From positions 434,001 to 498,000 of the forward strand of contig NZ_JBFQGA010000002.1 in NCBI RefSeq assembly GCF_040932435.1: a stretch of DNA of 64,000 bases. Reading direction: 5' to 3'. The notes under the pieces were generated by a model that saw only the letters and a program-made list of their open reading frames with translations, was not told the origin of the DNA and made no database searches. Below are positions 1 through 9,306 of the stretch, piece after piece (positions within the stretch are counted from its first letter, which is position 1; each line of letters begins with the position of its first letter). The stretch comes from Kluyvera sp040932435. GTDB taxonomy: Bacteria; Pseudomonadota; Gammaproteobacteria; Enterobacterales; Enterobacteriaceae. The position numbers and the translations under genes are program-made.

Positions 1-975
1 GTCAGGGGTTGTGGCCTCTTCCAGCCAGCCCATGTCGCCGCCGTTGCGCGCAGAAATAATGTCAGCCGATTTCTCTTTCGCCAGGGCCGCAAAGTCGCCG
101 CCTTTGTTCAGCGCGTCGAGTACCGCTTTGGCCTCGGCTTCCGTTTTGGTTTGGATAACGCTGTAACGGTTACGCTGAGGCTGAGTGAACTGATCCTGAT
201 GCTGATCGTAGTACGCCTGAATCTCTTCATCGGAGACGTTTTGCGTCATCGATGCGGCATCCAGCTTGATGTAGCTTACGCGGAACTGCTCAGGCGACAC
301 GAACTGACCTTTGTTTTGCTCGTAGTAGCTGTTGATTTCAGCGTCGCTGACCTGCTGCTTGGCCGCCAGTGCGTTAACGTCAATGGTCGCTTCACGAACC
401 AGACGCTGCTGGGAAACCAGTTCCGCCAGCTGCTCGGTTTCACCTGGCAGCATAAAGTCGGTGCCGGCAACTGCGTTAATCAGCTGTTGAGTGGTGAGCT
501 GGTTGCGCAGGGCTGCAGCGTACTGATCTGGCGTCATGCCCATTTGATTCACCAGCGCGGTGTAGCGGGTATTATCAAATTTGCCGTCAACCTGGAACGC
601 AGGGGTGGCGAAAATGGCTTTACGCACCTGCTCATCGCTAATGCCAAGACCGAGGTCTTTTGAATACTGGTCAAGCAGCGCTTCGTCGATCAGGCGGTTT
701 AAGACCTGCTGACGCATTGTTTTGATGTAGTTTTCATTGGCCGCCAGTTCAGAGAACTGGTCACCAAGCTGCTGCTGCATGCGGTTACGCTCGCTAGCAA
801 CGGCATTTTCAAACTGTCCGCGGCCGATTTCTTGGCCATTCACTTTTGCGGCAAAATTATTGTTACCGCCGATCAGGTAACCACTCACGCCGGTCAAAAT
901 GAACGACACGATAATGAGCCCGAAAATGACTTTGATCACGACGCTGTTGGCTGCCGTGCGTAAATTGTCCATCAT
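1..975 (-). CDS. ppiD: PpiD periplasmic folding chaperone, N-terminal part (cut by window edge)
   Basis: Reading frame open from position 975 to the window edge, about 325 residues, matching the N-terminal half of E. coli PpiD (about 623 aa). The start is MMDN, followed by a single hydrophobic membrane anchor at about residues 15-35 (VIKVIFGLIIVSFILTG), then a SurA-like chaperone region and, near the cut, the beginning of the parvulin domain (GGDFAALAKEKSAD). Known family role: inner-membrane-anchored periplasmic chaperone near the Sec translocon that helps newly exported outer-membrane proteins; the parvulin domain has little prolyl isomerase activity. It follows hupB on the same strand after a terminator. 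The C-terminus lies outside the window. Confidence 0.97.
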   Translation of the reverse strand, partial: MMDNLRTAANSVVIKVIFGLIIVSFILTGVSGYLIGGNNNFAAKVNGQEIGRGQFENAVASERNRMQQQLGDQFSELAANENYIKTMRQQVLNRLIDEALLDQYSKDLGLGISDEQVRKAIFATPAFQVDGKFDNTRYTALVNQMGMTPDQYAAALRNQLTTQQLINAVAGTDFMLPGETEQLAELVSQQRLVREATIDVNALAAKQQVSDAEINSYYEQNKGQFVSPEQFRVSYIKLDAASMTQNVSDEEIQAYYDQHQDQFTQPQRNRYSVIQTKTEAEAKAVLDALNKGGDFAALAKEKSADIISARNGGDMGWLEEATTPD

Positions 976-1124
976 GGTGTAACAACACTCCGCTGTAGGT
1001 GACAAATACCTCGTGCAGCATAGCATGTGATGGCTGCTGCGCGTGAGGGTGTATTTTGACAAGAAACCAGGGCGGTTGTCAGCAAACACCGCATATAAAC
1101 TGTTAAAACGTCACACAAAGACAT

Positions 1125-1151
1125 AAAAAAAGGCACATCAGTCGATGCGCC
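1125..1151 (-). terminator. Intrinsic terminator after hupB
   Basis: On the minus strand an 8-bp stem (GGCGCATC / GATGTGCC, one G-U pair) with a 4-nt loop is followed by seven U residues, about 40 nt past the hupB stop codon. Confidence 0.8.
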
Positions 1152-1187
1152 CTTGTACTTTGCCACATTCCCGTAGCGGGAAAGGGA

Positions 1188-1460
1188 TCAGTTTACCGCG
1201 TCTTTCAGTGCTTTACCTGCACGGAATGCCGGAACTTTAGCAGCAGCGATAGTGATCTCTTTACCGGTCTGAGGGTTGCGGCCAGTACGGGCAGCACGCT
1301 CTTTGACAGCAAAGGTACCAAAACCTACCAGTGCAACGTCATCCCCAGCTTGCAGAGATTCAGTAACAGAAGCAATTAAAGCATCTAACGCACGTCCAGC
1401 TGCAGCTTTGGAGATATCCGCGCCAGCAGCAATTTTGTCAATCAGTTGAGATTTGTTCAC
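1188..1460 (-). CDS. hupB: DNA-binding protein HU-beta
   Basis: 90 aa, the exact family length, nearly identical to E. coli HU-beta. It starts MNKSQLIDKIA, with an N-terminal helical dimerisation part and the DNA-embracing beta arm around GRNPQTGKEITI (residues 61-72), ending in the typical KDAVN. HU is a histone-like dimer, usually HU-alpha/HU-beta, that bends DNA and supports nucleoid structure, replication and repair. The gene lies between lon and ppiD on the same strand, as in E. coli, separated from lon by a strong terminator, so it has its own promoter in the 209-bp gap. Confidence 0.98.
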   Translation of the reverse strand: MNKSQLIDKIAAGADISKAAAGRALDALIASVTESLQAGDDVALVGFGTFAVKERAARTGRNPQTGKEITIAAAKVPAFRAGKALKDAVN

Positions 1461-1600
1461 TGTTCTCTTCCTCTCTTTATTATTTATATCGCACCGGAAT
1501 CCTTCGCGGCGCGATTGCGGAGCAGTTATATCAGGACTACCATGCCCTTACAACACCCGTTGTCGACGACACACCTGCCAGCCGTCTAAATTAGCGAGAC

Positions 1601-1638
1601 AAAAAAAGGCTGGCAAGTGTGTTTACGCTTGCCAGCCT
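1601..1638 (-). terminator. Intrinsic terminator after lon
   Basis: Perfect 10-bp stem GGCTGGCAAG / CTTGCCAGCC with a 10-nt loop, followed on the minus strand by seven U residues, about 30 nt past the lon stop. Confidence 0.9.
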
Positions 1639-1669
1639 AGTTTTTATTAACGCTCTTTGCGCGAAGTCA

Positions 1670-4024
1670 CTATTTTGCGCTTACAACCTGAATTCCAGAC
1701 GGTTCATTTTGCAGCGCCAGAGCCAGAACTTCCTCGATGCGTTTCACTGGATGGATCTCAAGATCGGCCAGAACGTTGTCGGGAATCTCTTCCAGATCGC
1801 GTTTGTTTTCATCCGGAATCAGAACAGTCTTAATGCCGCCACGGTGTGCCGCGAGCAGTTTTTCCTTCAGACCACCGATTGGCAGAACCAGACCACGCAG
1901 GGTAATTTCACCCGTCATTGCCACGTCTGCACGAACCGGGTTACCGGTCAGGCATGAAACCAGCGCAGTACACATTGCGATACCGGCACTTGGACCGTCT
2001 TTCGGCGTTGCCCCTTCCGGTACGTGAACGTGGATGTCGCGTTTTTCGTAGAAGTCCGGGTTAATACCCAGTTTTTCCGCACGCGCACGCACCACGGTCA
2101 GCGCAGCCTGAATGGATTCCTGCATGACTTCACCCAGAGAGCCGGTATAGGTCAGCTTACCTTTACCCGGTACGCAGGCGGTTTCGATGGTCAGCAGATC
2201 GCCACCCACTTCCGTCCACGCAAGGCCGGTTACCTGACCTACGCGGTTTTCTTCATCCGCACGACCGTAGTCGAAGCGCTGAATGCCGAGATAGTCGTGC
2301 AGGTTGTCACCGTTAATATCAATGTGCTTGAGCTCTTTATCCAGCAGCAGCTGTTTAACCGCTTTACGGCACAGTTTCGAGATTTCACGTTCCAAGCTAC
2401 GTACACCCGCTTCACGGGTGTAATAACGGATGATGCCGACAATCGCACTATCGTCTACCGTCAGCTCACCTTTTTTCAGGGCATTACGTTCAATCTGCTT
2501 TGGCAGCAGGTGACGTTTGGCGATATTCAGTTTTTCGTCTTCGGTGTAACCAGACAGACGAATCACTTCCATACGGTCCAGCAATGGTGCCGGAATGTTC
2601 ATGGAGTTAGATGTCGCAACAAACATCACGTCGCTGAGATCGTAATCCACTTCCAGATAGTGATCGCTGAACGCCACGTTCTGTTCTGGATCAAGAACTT
2701 CCAGCAGAGCAGAGGCCGGATCACCACGCATGTCCGAAGACATTTTGTCGATCTCATCGAGCAGGAACAGCGGGTTTTTAACGCCCACTTTCGCCATTTT
2801 CTGGATCAGTTTGCCCGGCATAGAGCCGATGTACGTGCGACGGTGACCACGGATTTCCGCTTCATCACGCACGCCGCCCAACGCCATACGGACATATTTG
2901 CGTCCGGTAGCCTGCGCGATGGACTGCCCCAGAGAGGTTTTACCCACACCAGGAGGCCCTACCAGGCACAGAATTGGCCCTTTGAGCTTGTTCACACGGC
3001 TTTGGACCGCGAGATACTCAAGGATGCGGTCTTTGACGCGTTCGAGGCCGTAGTGGTCGGTATCGAGGATTTCTTGCGCTTGGCGAAGGTCTTTTTTGAC
3101 CTTGCTGCGCGTATTCCACGGCACCTGCACCATCCAGTCGATATAACCACGAACCACGGTCGCTTCCGCTGACATCGGTGACATCATTTTCAGCTTCTGC
3201 AGTTCGGCTTCGGTTTTCTCTTTTGCCTCTTTCGGCATTTTCGCCGCGTCGATTTTACGCTTCAACGCTTCGTTTTCGTCCGGCACTTCGTCCATCTCGC
3301 CGAGTTCTTTCTGAATCGCTTTCATTTGCTCGTTCAGATAGTACTCACGCTGAGATTTCTCCATCTGCTTTTTGACACGGTTGCGAATGCGCTTCTCAAC
3401 CTGCAGCAGATCGATTTCAGATTCCATCATCGCCATCAGATATTCCAGGCGCTCGTTGATGTCAGACATCTCGAGAACGGACTGTTTATCTGCCAGCTTC
3501 AGCGGCATGTGCGCGGCGATGGTGTCCGCCAGGCGTGCAGGATCGTCAATGCTGTTAAGCGACGTCAGCACTTCTGGTGGGATTTTTTTGTTCAGCTTGA
3601 TATAGCCTTCAAACTGACCGATTGCCGTGCGCACCAGGACTTCCTGCTCGCGCTCTTCAATCGCCGGCGACTCCAAGTACTCCGCTTTCGCCGAGAAGTG
3701 CTCACCGTTATCGGAAAGCGTGGAGATGCGCGCACGCTGTAAACCTTCAACCAGTACTTTTACCGTACCGTCTGGCAGTTTCAGCATTTGTAAAATAGAG
3801 GCCACGGTCCCGACGGTGAAAAGATCGTTTACACCCGGCTCATCCGTTGATGCGTCTTTCTGCGCGACCAGCATGATTTTTTTATCATGATCCATGGCCG
3901 CTTCCAGACAACGAATAGATTTTTCCCGCCCTACGAATAAGGGAATGACCATGTGCGGATAAACCACCACATCGCGCAGCGGCAATACGGGGATTTCAAT
4001 GCGTTCAGAACGCTCAGGATTCAT
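1670..4024 (-). CDS. lon: ATP-dependent Lon protease
   Basis: 784 aa, the same length as E. coli Lon. The N-terminal substrate-binding domain begins MNPERSERIEIPVLPLRD. The AAA+ module has Walker A GPPGVGKT near residue 356 and Walker B LFLLDEIDK. The C-terminal protease domain has the catalytic Ser in KDGPSAG (about 679) and Lys near 722 in GGLKEK. Lon is a cytosolic hexamer that degrades misfolded proteins and regulators such as SulA and RcsA. A sigma-32-type promoter lies upstream (4105-4133), so heat-shock induction is expected. The start ATG is preceded by a GAGAGAGCT purine-rich site, as in E. coli. Confidence 0.98.
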   Translation of the reverse strand: MNPERSERIEIPVLPLRDVVVYPHMVIPLFVGREKSIRCLEAAMDHDKKIMLVAQKDASTDEPGVNDLFTVGTVASILQMLKLPDGTVKVLVEGLQRARISTLSDNGEHFSAKAEYLESPAIEEREQEVLVRTAIGQFEGYIKLNKKIPPEVLTSLNSIDDPARLADTIAAHMPLKLADKQSVLEMSDINERLEYLMAMMESEIDLLQVEKRIRNRVKKQMEKSQREYYLNEQMKAIQKELGEMDEVPDENEALKRKIDAAKMPKEAKEKTEAELQKLKMMSPMSAEATVVRGYIDWMVQVPWNTRSKVKKDLRQAQEILDTDHYGLERVKDRILEYLAVQSRVNKLKGPILCLVGPPGVGKTSLGQSIAQATGRKYVRMALGGVRDEAEIRGHRRTYIGSMPGKLIQKMAKVGVKNPLFLLDEIDKMSSDMRGDPASALLEVLDPEQNVAFSDHYLEVDYDLSDVMFVATSNSMNIPAPLLDRMEVIRLSGYTEDEKLNIAKRHLLPKQIERNALKKGELTVDDSAIVGIIRYYTREAGVRSLEREISKLCRKAVKQLLLDKELKHIDINGDNLHDYLGIQRFDYGRADEENRVGQVTGLAWTEVGGDLLTIETACVPGKGKLTYTGSLGEVMQESIQAALTVVRARAEKLGINPDFYEKRDIHVHVPEGATPKDGPSAGIAMCTALVSCLTGNPVRADVAMTGEITLRGLVLPIGGLKEKLLAAHRGGIKTVLIPDENKRDLEEIPDNVLADLEIHPVKRIEEVLALALQNEPSGIQVVSAK

Positions 4025-4104
4025 AGAGCTCTCTCTTAGTTTAGTGTCCGCCAGGTAAGCTGGTCATGCGACTGTGCTTCACACAACCATTAACATGTAA
4101 CCAG

Positions 4105-4133
4105 TATATGGGGATGTATTCCACACATTCAAC
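4105..4133 (-). promoter_or_regulatory. Sigma-32 (heat-shock) promoter of lon
   Basis: On the minus strand GTTGAAT (-35, 4127-4133) and CCCCATATA (-10, 4105-4113) are separated by 13 bp. The -10 fits the RpoH consensus CCCCATNTA perfectly. It lies about 80 bp before the lon start, where E. coli lon has its heat-shock promoter. Confidence 0.85.
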
Positions 4134-4152
4134 GCTATGAATCAGGAAAAAT

Positions 4153-4180
4153 AAAAGGGGAGATAAAATCCCCCCTTTTT
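4153..4180 (-). terminator. Intrinsic terminator after clpX
   Basis: Minus-strand stem AAAAGGGGGGAT / ATCTCCCCTTTT (one mismatch) followed by an AU-rich U tract, just downstream of the clpX stop. The A/T-rich flanks on both sides make it potentially bidirectional. Confidence 0.75.
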
Positions 4181-4207
4181 AATTAACCGATTGTATGAAC
4201 TGGTGAA

Positions 4208-5482
4208 TTATTCGCCAGATGCCTGTTGCGCTTCCGGCTTGCCGTAAATCAGCAGCGGTTCGCTTTGACCGGCAATGACCGACTCATCGATAACCACTTT
4301 TTCGACGTCTTCCATTGAAGGCAGATCGTACATGGTTTCGAGCAGCGCTGCTTCAACGATAGAACGCAGGCCACGAGCACCGGTTTTACGGCTCATCGCT
4401 TTCTTAGCGATAGCATCCAACGCTTCATCACGGAATTCCAGATCAACGCCTTCCAAGTTAAACAGCGCCTGATACTGCTTGGTCAGGGCGTTTTTCGGCT
4501 CTTTGAGGATCTGAATCAACGCTTCTTCACTAAGCTCTGTCAGCGTAGCAACAACCGGCAGACGGCCAATGAACTCAGGGATCAGACCAAATTTGATCAG
4601 ATCTTCTGGTTCTACCTGCATCAGTAACTCACCTTCGCTGGCTTTATCCGTTTTGGATTTAACCGTCGCAGCAAAGCCAATACCCGAACCGGTTTCAACG
4701 CGGTTGCCGATTACTTTATCCAGACCAGCAAATGCGCCGCCACAGATAAAGAGGATCTTCGAAGTATCAACCTGCAGGAATTCCTGCTGTGGATGTTTAC
4801 GTCCACCCTGAGGCGGAACGGCAGCCACGGTGCCTTCAATCAGCTTCAGCAGAGCCTGCTGTACGCCTTCACCGGATACGTCACGCGTGATTGACGGGTT
4901 GTCAGATTTACGCGAGATTTTGTCGATTTCATCGATGTAAACAATACCGCGCTGTGCTTTCTGTACGTCGTAGTCGCACTTCTGCAGCAGTTTCTGAATA
5001 ATGTTTTCAACGTCTTCACCCACATAACCAGCTTCGGTCAGCGTGGTGGCATCCGCCATGGTGAACGGAACGTCCAGCAGGCGAGCCAGCGTTTCTGCCA
5101 GCAGGGTTTTACCGGAACCGGTTGGGCCGATCAGCAGAATGTTACTTTTGCCAAGCTCGACGCCGTTGCTGGTGTCGCCGTTACGCAGACGTTTGTAGTG
5201 GTTGTAAACCGCAACCGCCAGCACTTTTTTCGCCTGTTCCTGACCGATAACATAATCATCAAGATGGTGACGAATTTCGTGTGGCGTTGGCAGCGCGCTG
5301 CGTTCACGATGCGGCGCTACCTCTTTAATCTCTTCGCGAATGATGTCGTTACATAAGTCGACACATTCGTCGCAGATATACACGGATGGGCCGGCGATGA
5401 GCTTACGCACTTCGTGCTGGCTTTTGCCGCAAAAAGAGCAGTACAACAGTTTGCCCGATCCATCTTTGCGTTTATCTGTCAT
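4208..5482 (-). CDS. clpX: ClpX ATPase subunit of ClpXP protease
   Basis: 424 aa, identical in length to E. coli ClpX. The N-terminal zinc domain shows CSFC (Cys15/18) and CDEC (Cys37/40). The AAA+ domain has Walker A GPTGSGKT (about 120-127), pore loop GYVGE and Walker B IVYIDEIDK. The IGF loop that docks on ClpP is present in ETGSGIGFAA. ClpX hexamers recognise tags such as ssrA, unfold substrates with ATP and pass them to ClpP. It lies 121 bp after clpP on the same strand, consistent with a clpPX operon. Confidence 0.98.
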   Translation of the reverse strand: MTDKRKDGSGKLLYCSFCGKSQHEVRKLIAGPSVYICDECVDLCNDIIREEIKEVAPHRERSALPTPHEIRHHLDDYVIGQEQAKKVLAVAVYNHYKRLRNGDTSNGVELGKSNILLIGPTGSGKTLLAETLARLLDVPFTMADATTLTEAGYVGEDVENIIQKLLQKCDYDVQKAQRGIVYIDEIDKISRKSDNPSITRDVSGEGVQQALLKLIEGTVAAVPPQGGRKHPQQEFLQVDTSKILFICGGAFAGLDKVIGNRVETGSGIGFAATVKSKTDKASEGELLMQVEPEDLIKFGLIPEFIGRLPVVATLTELSEEALIQILKEPKNALTKQYQALFNLEGVDLEFRDEALDAIAKKAMSRKTGARGLRSIVEAALLETMYDLPSMEDVEKVVIDESVIAGQSEPLLIYGKPEAQQASGE

Positions 5483-5603
5483 GAGTCAAAACCTCTTTTT
5501 AAGTTCTTTGTGCCGCTGATGACGACGCAAATGCCATTCTTAAGCGCGAACATAATGCCGCTTCTAGAGTATATACCCTGCTGCGGCACGTGCCGTTATG
5601 ACA

Positions 5604-6227
5604 TTAGTTACGCTGACTCAGGATAGAGTCAACCAAACCATACTCAACCGCTTCAGAGGCAGACAGGAAACGATCACGCTCGGTGTCGGTTTCAATCTGT
5701 TCCAGAGACTTGCCGGTATGGTGCGCCATAAGCTCATTCATGCGCCCTTTCACTTTCAAGATTTCACGCGCGTGGATTTCGATATCCGTCGCCTGACCTT
5801 GATAGCCTCCCAGGGGCTGGTGAATCATCACGCGGGAGTTCGGCAAGCAGAAGCGCTTGCCTTTTGCGCCTGCGGTCAGCAGGAACGCGCCCATTGAGCA
5901 CGCTTGTCCCATACAAATAGTACTAACATTCGGCTTAATGAACTGCATGGTGTCATAAATAGACATCCCTGCAGTAATCACGCCGCCTGGCGAGTTAATG
6001 TACAGGTAAATATCTTTTTCCGGGTTTTCTGCTTCCAGAAACAGCATTTGCGCCACAATCAGGTTCGCCATGTGGTCTTCCACTTGGCCGGTCAGAAAGA
6101 TAACGCGCTCTTTCAGCAGACGGGAGTAGATATCAAAAGAACGTTCGCCACGTGAGGTCTGCTCAATGACCATCGGCACCAGGGCCATGTGGGGTGCTAA
6201 GTTATCTCGTTCGCCACTGTATGACAT
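5604..6227 (-). CDS. clpP: ClpP protease subunit
   Basis: 207 aa from the ATG at 6227, the E. coli length. An in-frame upstream ATG at 6260 would add 11 residues, but AGGAGA sits 6-11 nt before 6227 and homology begins at MSYSGERDN, so 6227 is chosen. The self-cleaved propeptide is MSYSGERDNLAPHM. The catalytic triad is visible: Ser in GQACSMGAFLL (about 111), His in VMIHQPLGG (about 136) and Asp in TERDRFLS (about 185). ClpP forms a double-heptamer barrel in the cytosol and partners ClpX or ClpA. A sigma-32-type promoter lies at 6303-6333. Confidence 0.98.
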   Translation of the reverse strand: MSYSGERDNLAPHMALVPMVIEQTSRGERSFDIYSRLLKERVIFLTGQVEDHMANLIVAQMLFLEAENPEKDIYLYINSPGGVITAGMSIYDTMQFIKPNVSTICMGQACSMGAFLLTAGAKGKRFCLPNSRVMIHQPLGGYQGQATDIEIHAREILKVKGRMNELMAHHTGKSLEQIETDTERDRFLSASEAVEYGLVDSILSQRN

Positions 6228-6302
6228 TTCCGTCTCCTGGATAAAAAATAATATAGCCACAGCATTCTGATTATAGAGATGTGGCGAGTGATTCGTTCCC
6301 CC

Positions 6303-6333
6303 AGTAATGGGTACGATCTTACCCTATTTCAAG
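6303..6333 (-). promoter_or_regulatory. Probable sigma-32 promoter of clpP
   Basis: Minus strand: CTTGAAA (-35, 6327-6333), a 15-bp spacer, then CCCATTAC (-10, 6304-6311), close to the RpoH consensus CTTGAAA / CCCCATNTA. Located about 80 bp before clpP. Confidence 0.75.
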
Positions 6334-6405
6334 CATAACAATATTTTGTTGTAACGCTAACACTGAAAAGGGCTTTTATCACGCAGGCTACAGTTATCGC
6401 TGTGA

Positions 6406-6440
6406 TAAAAAAAAACCCGTCACCAGAAGGCAACGGGTTT
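6406..6440 (-). terminator. Intrinsic terminator after tig
   Basis: Minus-strand 12-bp stem AAACCCGTTGCC / GGTGACGGGTTT (two G-U pairs), 4-nt loop, running into a long U tract, about 30 nt past the tig stop. Confidence 0.88.
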
Positions 6441-6468
6441 TCTCAAAACCGTGGACCGGAAAGCGAAA

Positions 6469-7767
6469 TTACGCCTGCTGGTTCATCAGTTCGTTGAAGG
6501 AAGTTGCTTTTTCAGTCACTTTCGCTTTTTCCAGAACCGCTTCAACAGCCTGTTCTTCCAGAGCGACACTGCGCATGTTTTCCATCAGCTCTTTGTTTTT
6601 GCTGTAGAATTCAATAACTTCTTTCGGATCTTCGTAGGCAGAAGCCATTTCTTCGATCAGGGTAGCAACGCGTGCTTCGTCAGCTTTCAGCTCGTGGGTA
6701 CGAATCACTTCGCCCAGCAGCAGGCCAACAACAACGCGGCGTTTAGCCTGCTCTTCGAACAGCTCGCGTGGCAGTTCCATCGCTTGCTGCTGGTTGCCAC
6801 CGAAACGCTGTGCAGCCTGACGGCGCAATACGTCGATTTCGCTGTCAATCAGGGCAGCAGGAACGTCGATTTCGTTAGCCTGAACCAGACCTTCGATTGC
6901 CTGAGTTTTAACACGGTTACGTACCGCGCCTTTCAGTTCGCGATCCATGTTTTTACGTACTTCAGCACGCAGACCTTCTACGGAGCCATCTTCCACGCCG
7001 AAACGTTTGATGAATTCAGCAGTCAGTTCAGGCAGTTCACGCTCTTCAACTTTTTTCAGGTTGATAACGAATTTAGCCGCTTTACCTTTCAGGTTTTCAG
7101 CATGGTATTCTTCTGGGAAGGTCACGTCGATAGTGAATTCTTCGCCTGCTTTGTGACCTTTGATACCGTCTTCAAAGCCTGGGATCATACGACCCTGACC
7201 CATTGCCAGTACGAAATCAGTCGCTTTGCCGCCTTCGAATTCTTCGCCGTCTACGGAGCCAGAGAAGTCAACGGTAACACGGTCTTCAGCGTCAACAGCG
7301 CCGTCTTTGTCTTTCCAAGTTGCCTGCTGCTTACGCAGGGTGTCCAGCATGCCGTCAACGTCGGCTTCGGTCACTTCAACAACTGGTTTTTCAACTTCGA
7401 TAGCGTCCAGACCTTTCAATTCAACTTCTGGGTACACTTCGAATTCTACTGCGTAGGTGAAGTCTTCACCCTGCTTGTATTCGCCCGGAACGTAGTTCGG
7501 CGCGCCAGCTGGATTGATCTTCTCTTTGATGATCGCATCAACGAAGTTGCGGCTCATCAGGTCGCCCAGCACGTCCTGACGCACGGAAGCGCCATAACGC
7601 TGAGCAACAACATTCATCGGTACTTTACCTTTACGGAAACCGTCAATGCGTACTTTTTTCGCGACGTTGACCAGCTCGCTTTTTACAGCGGTCTCGATGC
7701 TGTCAGCAGCGATAGTAATCGTTACACGGCGGCCAAGGCCCTGAGTGGTTTCAACTGAAACTTGCAT
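6469..7767 (-). CDS. tig: Trigger factor
   Basis: 432 aa, the E. coli length. The N-terminal ribosome-docking signature GFRKGKVP is at residues 43-50. The middle FKBP-type PPIase domain spans about 150-245 (VTVDFSGSVDGEEFEGG, MIPGFEDGIKGHKAGEE), and the C-terminal helical chaperone arms end in FNELMNQQA. Trigger factor binds L23 at the ribosomal exit tunnel and is the first chaperone met by nascent chains. It lies upstream of clpP on the same strand but is separated from it by a terminator. Confidence 0.98.
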   Translation of the reverse strand: MQVSVETTQGLGRRVTITIAADSIETAVKSELVNVAKKVRIDGFRKGKVPMNVVAQRYGASVRQDVLGDLMSRNFVDAIIKEKINPAGAPNYVPGEYKQGEDFTYAVEFEVYPEVELKGLDAIEVEKPVVEVTEADVDGMLDTLRKQQATWKDKDGAVDAEDRVTVDFSGSVDGEEFEGGKATDFVLAMGQGRMIPGFEDGIKGHKAGEEFTIDVTFPEEYHAENLKGKAAKFVINLKKVEERELPELTAEFIKRFGVEDGSVEGLRAEVRKNMDRELKGAVRNRVKTQAIEGLVQANEIDVPAALIDSEIDVLRRQAAQRFGGNQQQAMELPRELFEEQAKRRVVVGLLLGEVIRTHELKADEARVATLIEEMASAYEDPKEVIEFYSKNKELMENMRSVALEEQAVEAVLEKAKVTEKATSFNELMNQQA

Positions 7768-8102
7768 CTTGTTACCTCAAAAAAATCACAGTGCTCGGTC
7801 AACTCTGAATCATGCGTTGCAGTACTGGGACGTTATCTTTAAATCAGAAACACAATCCCTGTAGCCAGAATCATCCCGAAGACATTCCGAAAAATAAGAC
7901 GCAGCATTATAGCGGCATCACTTTTATGAGTCGAGAACGGTTATCACGCGTTGCTGCGGCATTTTTCACAATTCCCGGCTAATTTTGGTCTGAATACTGT
8001 TTTTATCGCTCAAAATTCAGACAAAACAAAACGGCCCGCAGGCCGTTTTCTCATAATCTGTACGCAACATACTGGAAAAGTTCCACGTTGCAAATGCCTT
8101 TT
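7768..8102. other. tig-bolA intergenic region (335 bp)
   Basis: Holds the tig leader and promoter region and, at its bolA end, the bolA terminator. I see no ORF, tRNA or repeat in it. Confidence 0.6.
8021..8049 (-). terminator. Intrinsic terminator after bolA
   Basis: Minus strand: AAAACGGCC / GGCCGTTTT stem (9 bp) with a 4-nt loop, followed by GTTTTG. It lies about 55 nt past the bolA stop codon. Confidence 0.78.
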
Positions 8103-8420
8103 CTACGCGATGGTCCCCGCGCCGCGGCATGGCGGCGAGGTAATGACGGTATCTTGCAAACCTTCCCACTCTTTTCGCGTGTAAGTGTGCAGCGCTAGGG
8201 CATGTACGGTAGACGCAAACTCCTCTGTGAGGGTGCCGTAGATCATCCGGTGACGGTTTAGGAAACGCTCCCCTGTAAATTTGTCGCTCACCAGCACAAC
8301 CTTAAAGTGGCTCTCTGAGCCTGCCGGAACGTTGTGGCGGTAGCTTTCATCTACGACTTCCAGAAAAACGGGGTCAAACGCTGCCCTTAATTTATCTTCG
8401 ATTTGTTCACGCATCATCAT
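8103..8420 (-). CDS. bolA: BolA stress-response transcriptional regulator
   Basis: 105 aa. The sequence is close to E. coli BolA through the whole class-II KH-like fold, with the conserved RHRMIY (RHRxVY-type) motif and the invariant His in TVHALALHTYT. BolA is a DNA-binding morphogene induced in stationary phase and stress, and BolA-family proteins also bind [2Fe-2S] clusters with monothiol glutaredoxins. Three ATGs in tandem (8420, 8417, 8414) could start translation; GGAGGAG spaced 9 nt before the first favours 8420. It is divergent from yajG. Confidence 0.96.
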   Translation of the reverse strand: MMMREQIEDKLRAAFDPVFLEVVDESYRHNVPAGSESHFKVVLVSDKFTGERFLNRHRMIYGTLTEEFASTVHALALHTYTRKEWEGLQDTVITSPPCRGAGTIA

Positions 8421-8667
8421 GATATTACTCCTCCGACAACGTTAAGATGCCGCCTATCCCTTTAAATGTTAGCCGCTTTTACTGACTCCATTACACAAAG
8501 GCAACAAAAAATTAGCGTTCGCGCCATTTTATTTGTCAAGTAGATGAAGTTAACGTCTTTTACAATCCGTTTTCATCTGAATTACCCCTGCTCTTTGTAA
8601 GCATGGTGAGAAAAACATCAACACGATGAAATTACATGCATTGCCTACTTCCCCTCGCCGTTGGCAA

Positions 8668-8676
8668 TGTTATGAT
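8668..8676 (+). promoter_or_regulatory. Extended -10 promoter of yajG
   Basis: TGtTATGAT is an extended -10 hexamer (TATGAT at 8671-8676) 43 bp before the chosen yajG start. No good -35 hexamer is seen at the standard distance, as is usual for extended -10 promoters. Confidence 0.5.
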
Positions 8677-8718
8677 GGCGGGGATTTTCAGTAAACAATG
8701 CGTTTTGAGACCCCTAAC

Positions 8719-9297
8719 ATGTTAAAAAAAATCCTCTTCCCTTTGGTTGCACTGTTTATGTTGTCAGGATGCGTAACGCCCCCGACCACCGTTGACGTGT
8801 CGCCTAAAATTGCTCTGCCACAGCAGGATCCAAGCCTGATGGGCGTCACCGTCAGCATTAACGGCGCCGACCAGCGTCAGGATCAAGCACTGGCAAAAGT
8901 GACCCGCAATAATCAGCTGGTTACCCTTACCGCTTCCCGTGACCTGCGCTTCCTGATGCAAGAAGTGTTGGAAAAACAGATGGCTGCACGTGGTTACATG
9001 ATTGGCCCTAACGGTGCGGCTAATCTGCAGATTATCGTAAGCCAACTGTACGCGGACGTTTCCCAAGGTAACGTCCGTTACAACATCTCTACCAAAGCGG
9101 ACATCGCCATCATTGCGACCGCCGCCAACGGTAACAAGATGACCAAAAACTACCGTTCGAACTATTCCGTTGAAGGCGCTTTCCAAGCTTCCAACAAGAA
9201 TATCTCCGACACCGTTGATAGCGTCTTGGGTGATACCATTGCCGATATGGCACAAGACACCACTATCCACGACTTTATCAAGCAGAACGCTCGCTAA
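8719..9297 (+). CDS. yajG: YajG outer-membrane lipoprotein
   Basis: 192 aa from the ATG at 8719, the E. coli length. An in-frame ATG seven codons earlier (8698) is less likely because homology and the signal peptide begin at MLKKILFPLVALF. The lipobox LSGC places the lipidated Cys near residue 18. The rest is a YajG-family domain of unknown function with strong identity to E. coli (QQDPSLMGVTVSINGADQR). It is followed by a strong hairpin and then ampG 46 bp away, so the two are probably co-transcribed, as in E. coli. Its molecular role is not established. Confidence 0.95.
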   Translation: MLKKILFPLVALFMLSGCVTPPTTVDVSPKIALPQQDPSLMGVTVSINGADQRQDQALAKVTRNNQLVTLTASRDLRFLMQEVLEKQMAARGYMIGPNGAANLQIIVSQLYADVSQGNVRYNISTKADIAIIATAANGNKMTKNYRSNYSVEGAFQASNKNISDTVDSVLGDTIADMAQDTTIHDFIKQNAR

Positions 9298-9306
9298 ATC
9301 TCGTCT

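Noticed and set aside
4025..4207. Homologue of the sRNA SraA known from the E. coli clpX-lon gap
   Set aside because: A bidirectional hairpin is present, but I cannot recognise an sRNA promoter or conserved sequence by eye; RNA-seq or an Rfam search would decide.
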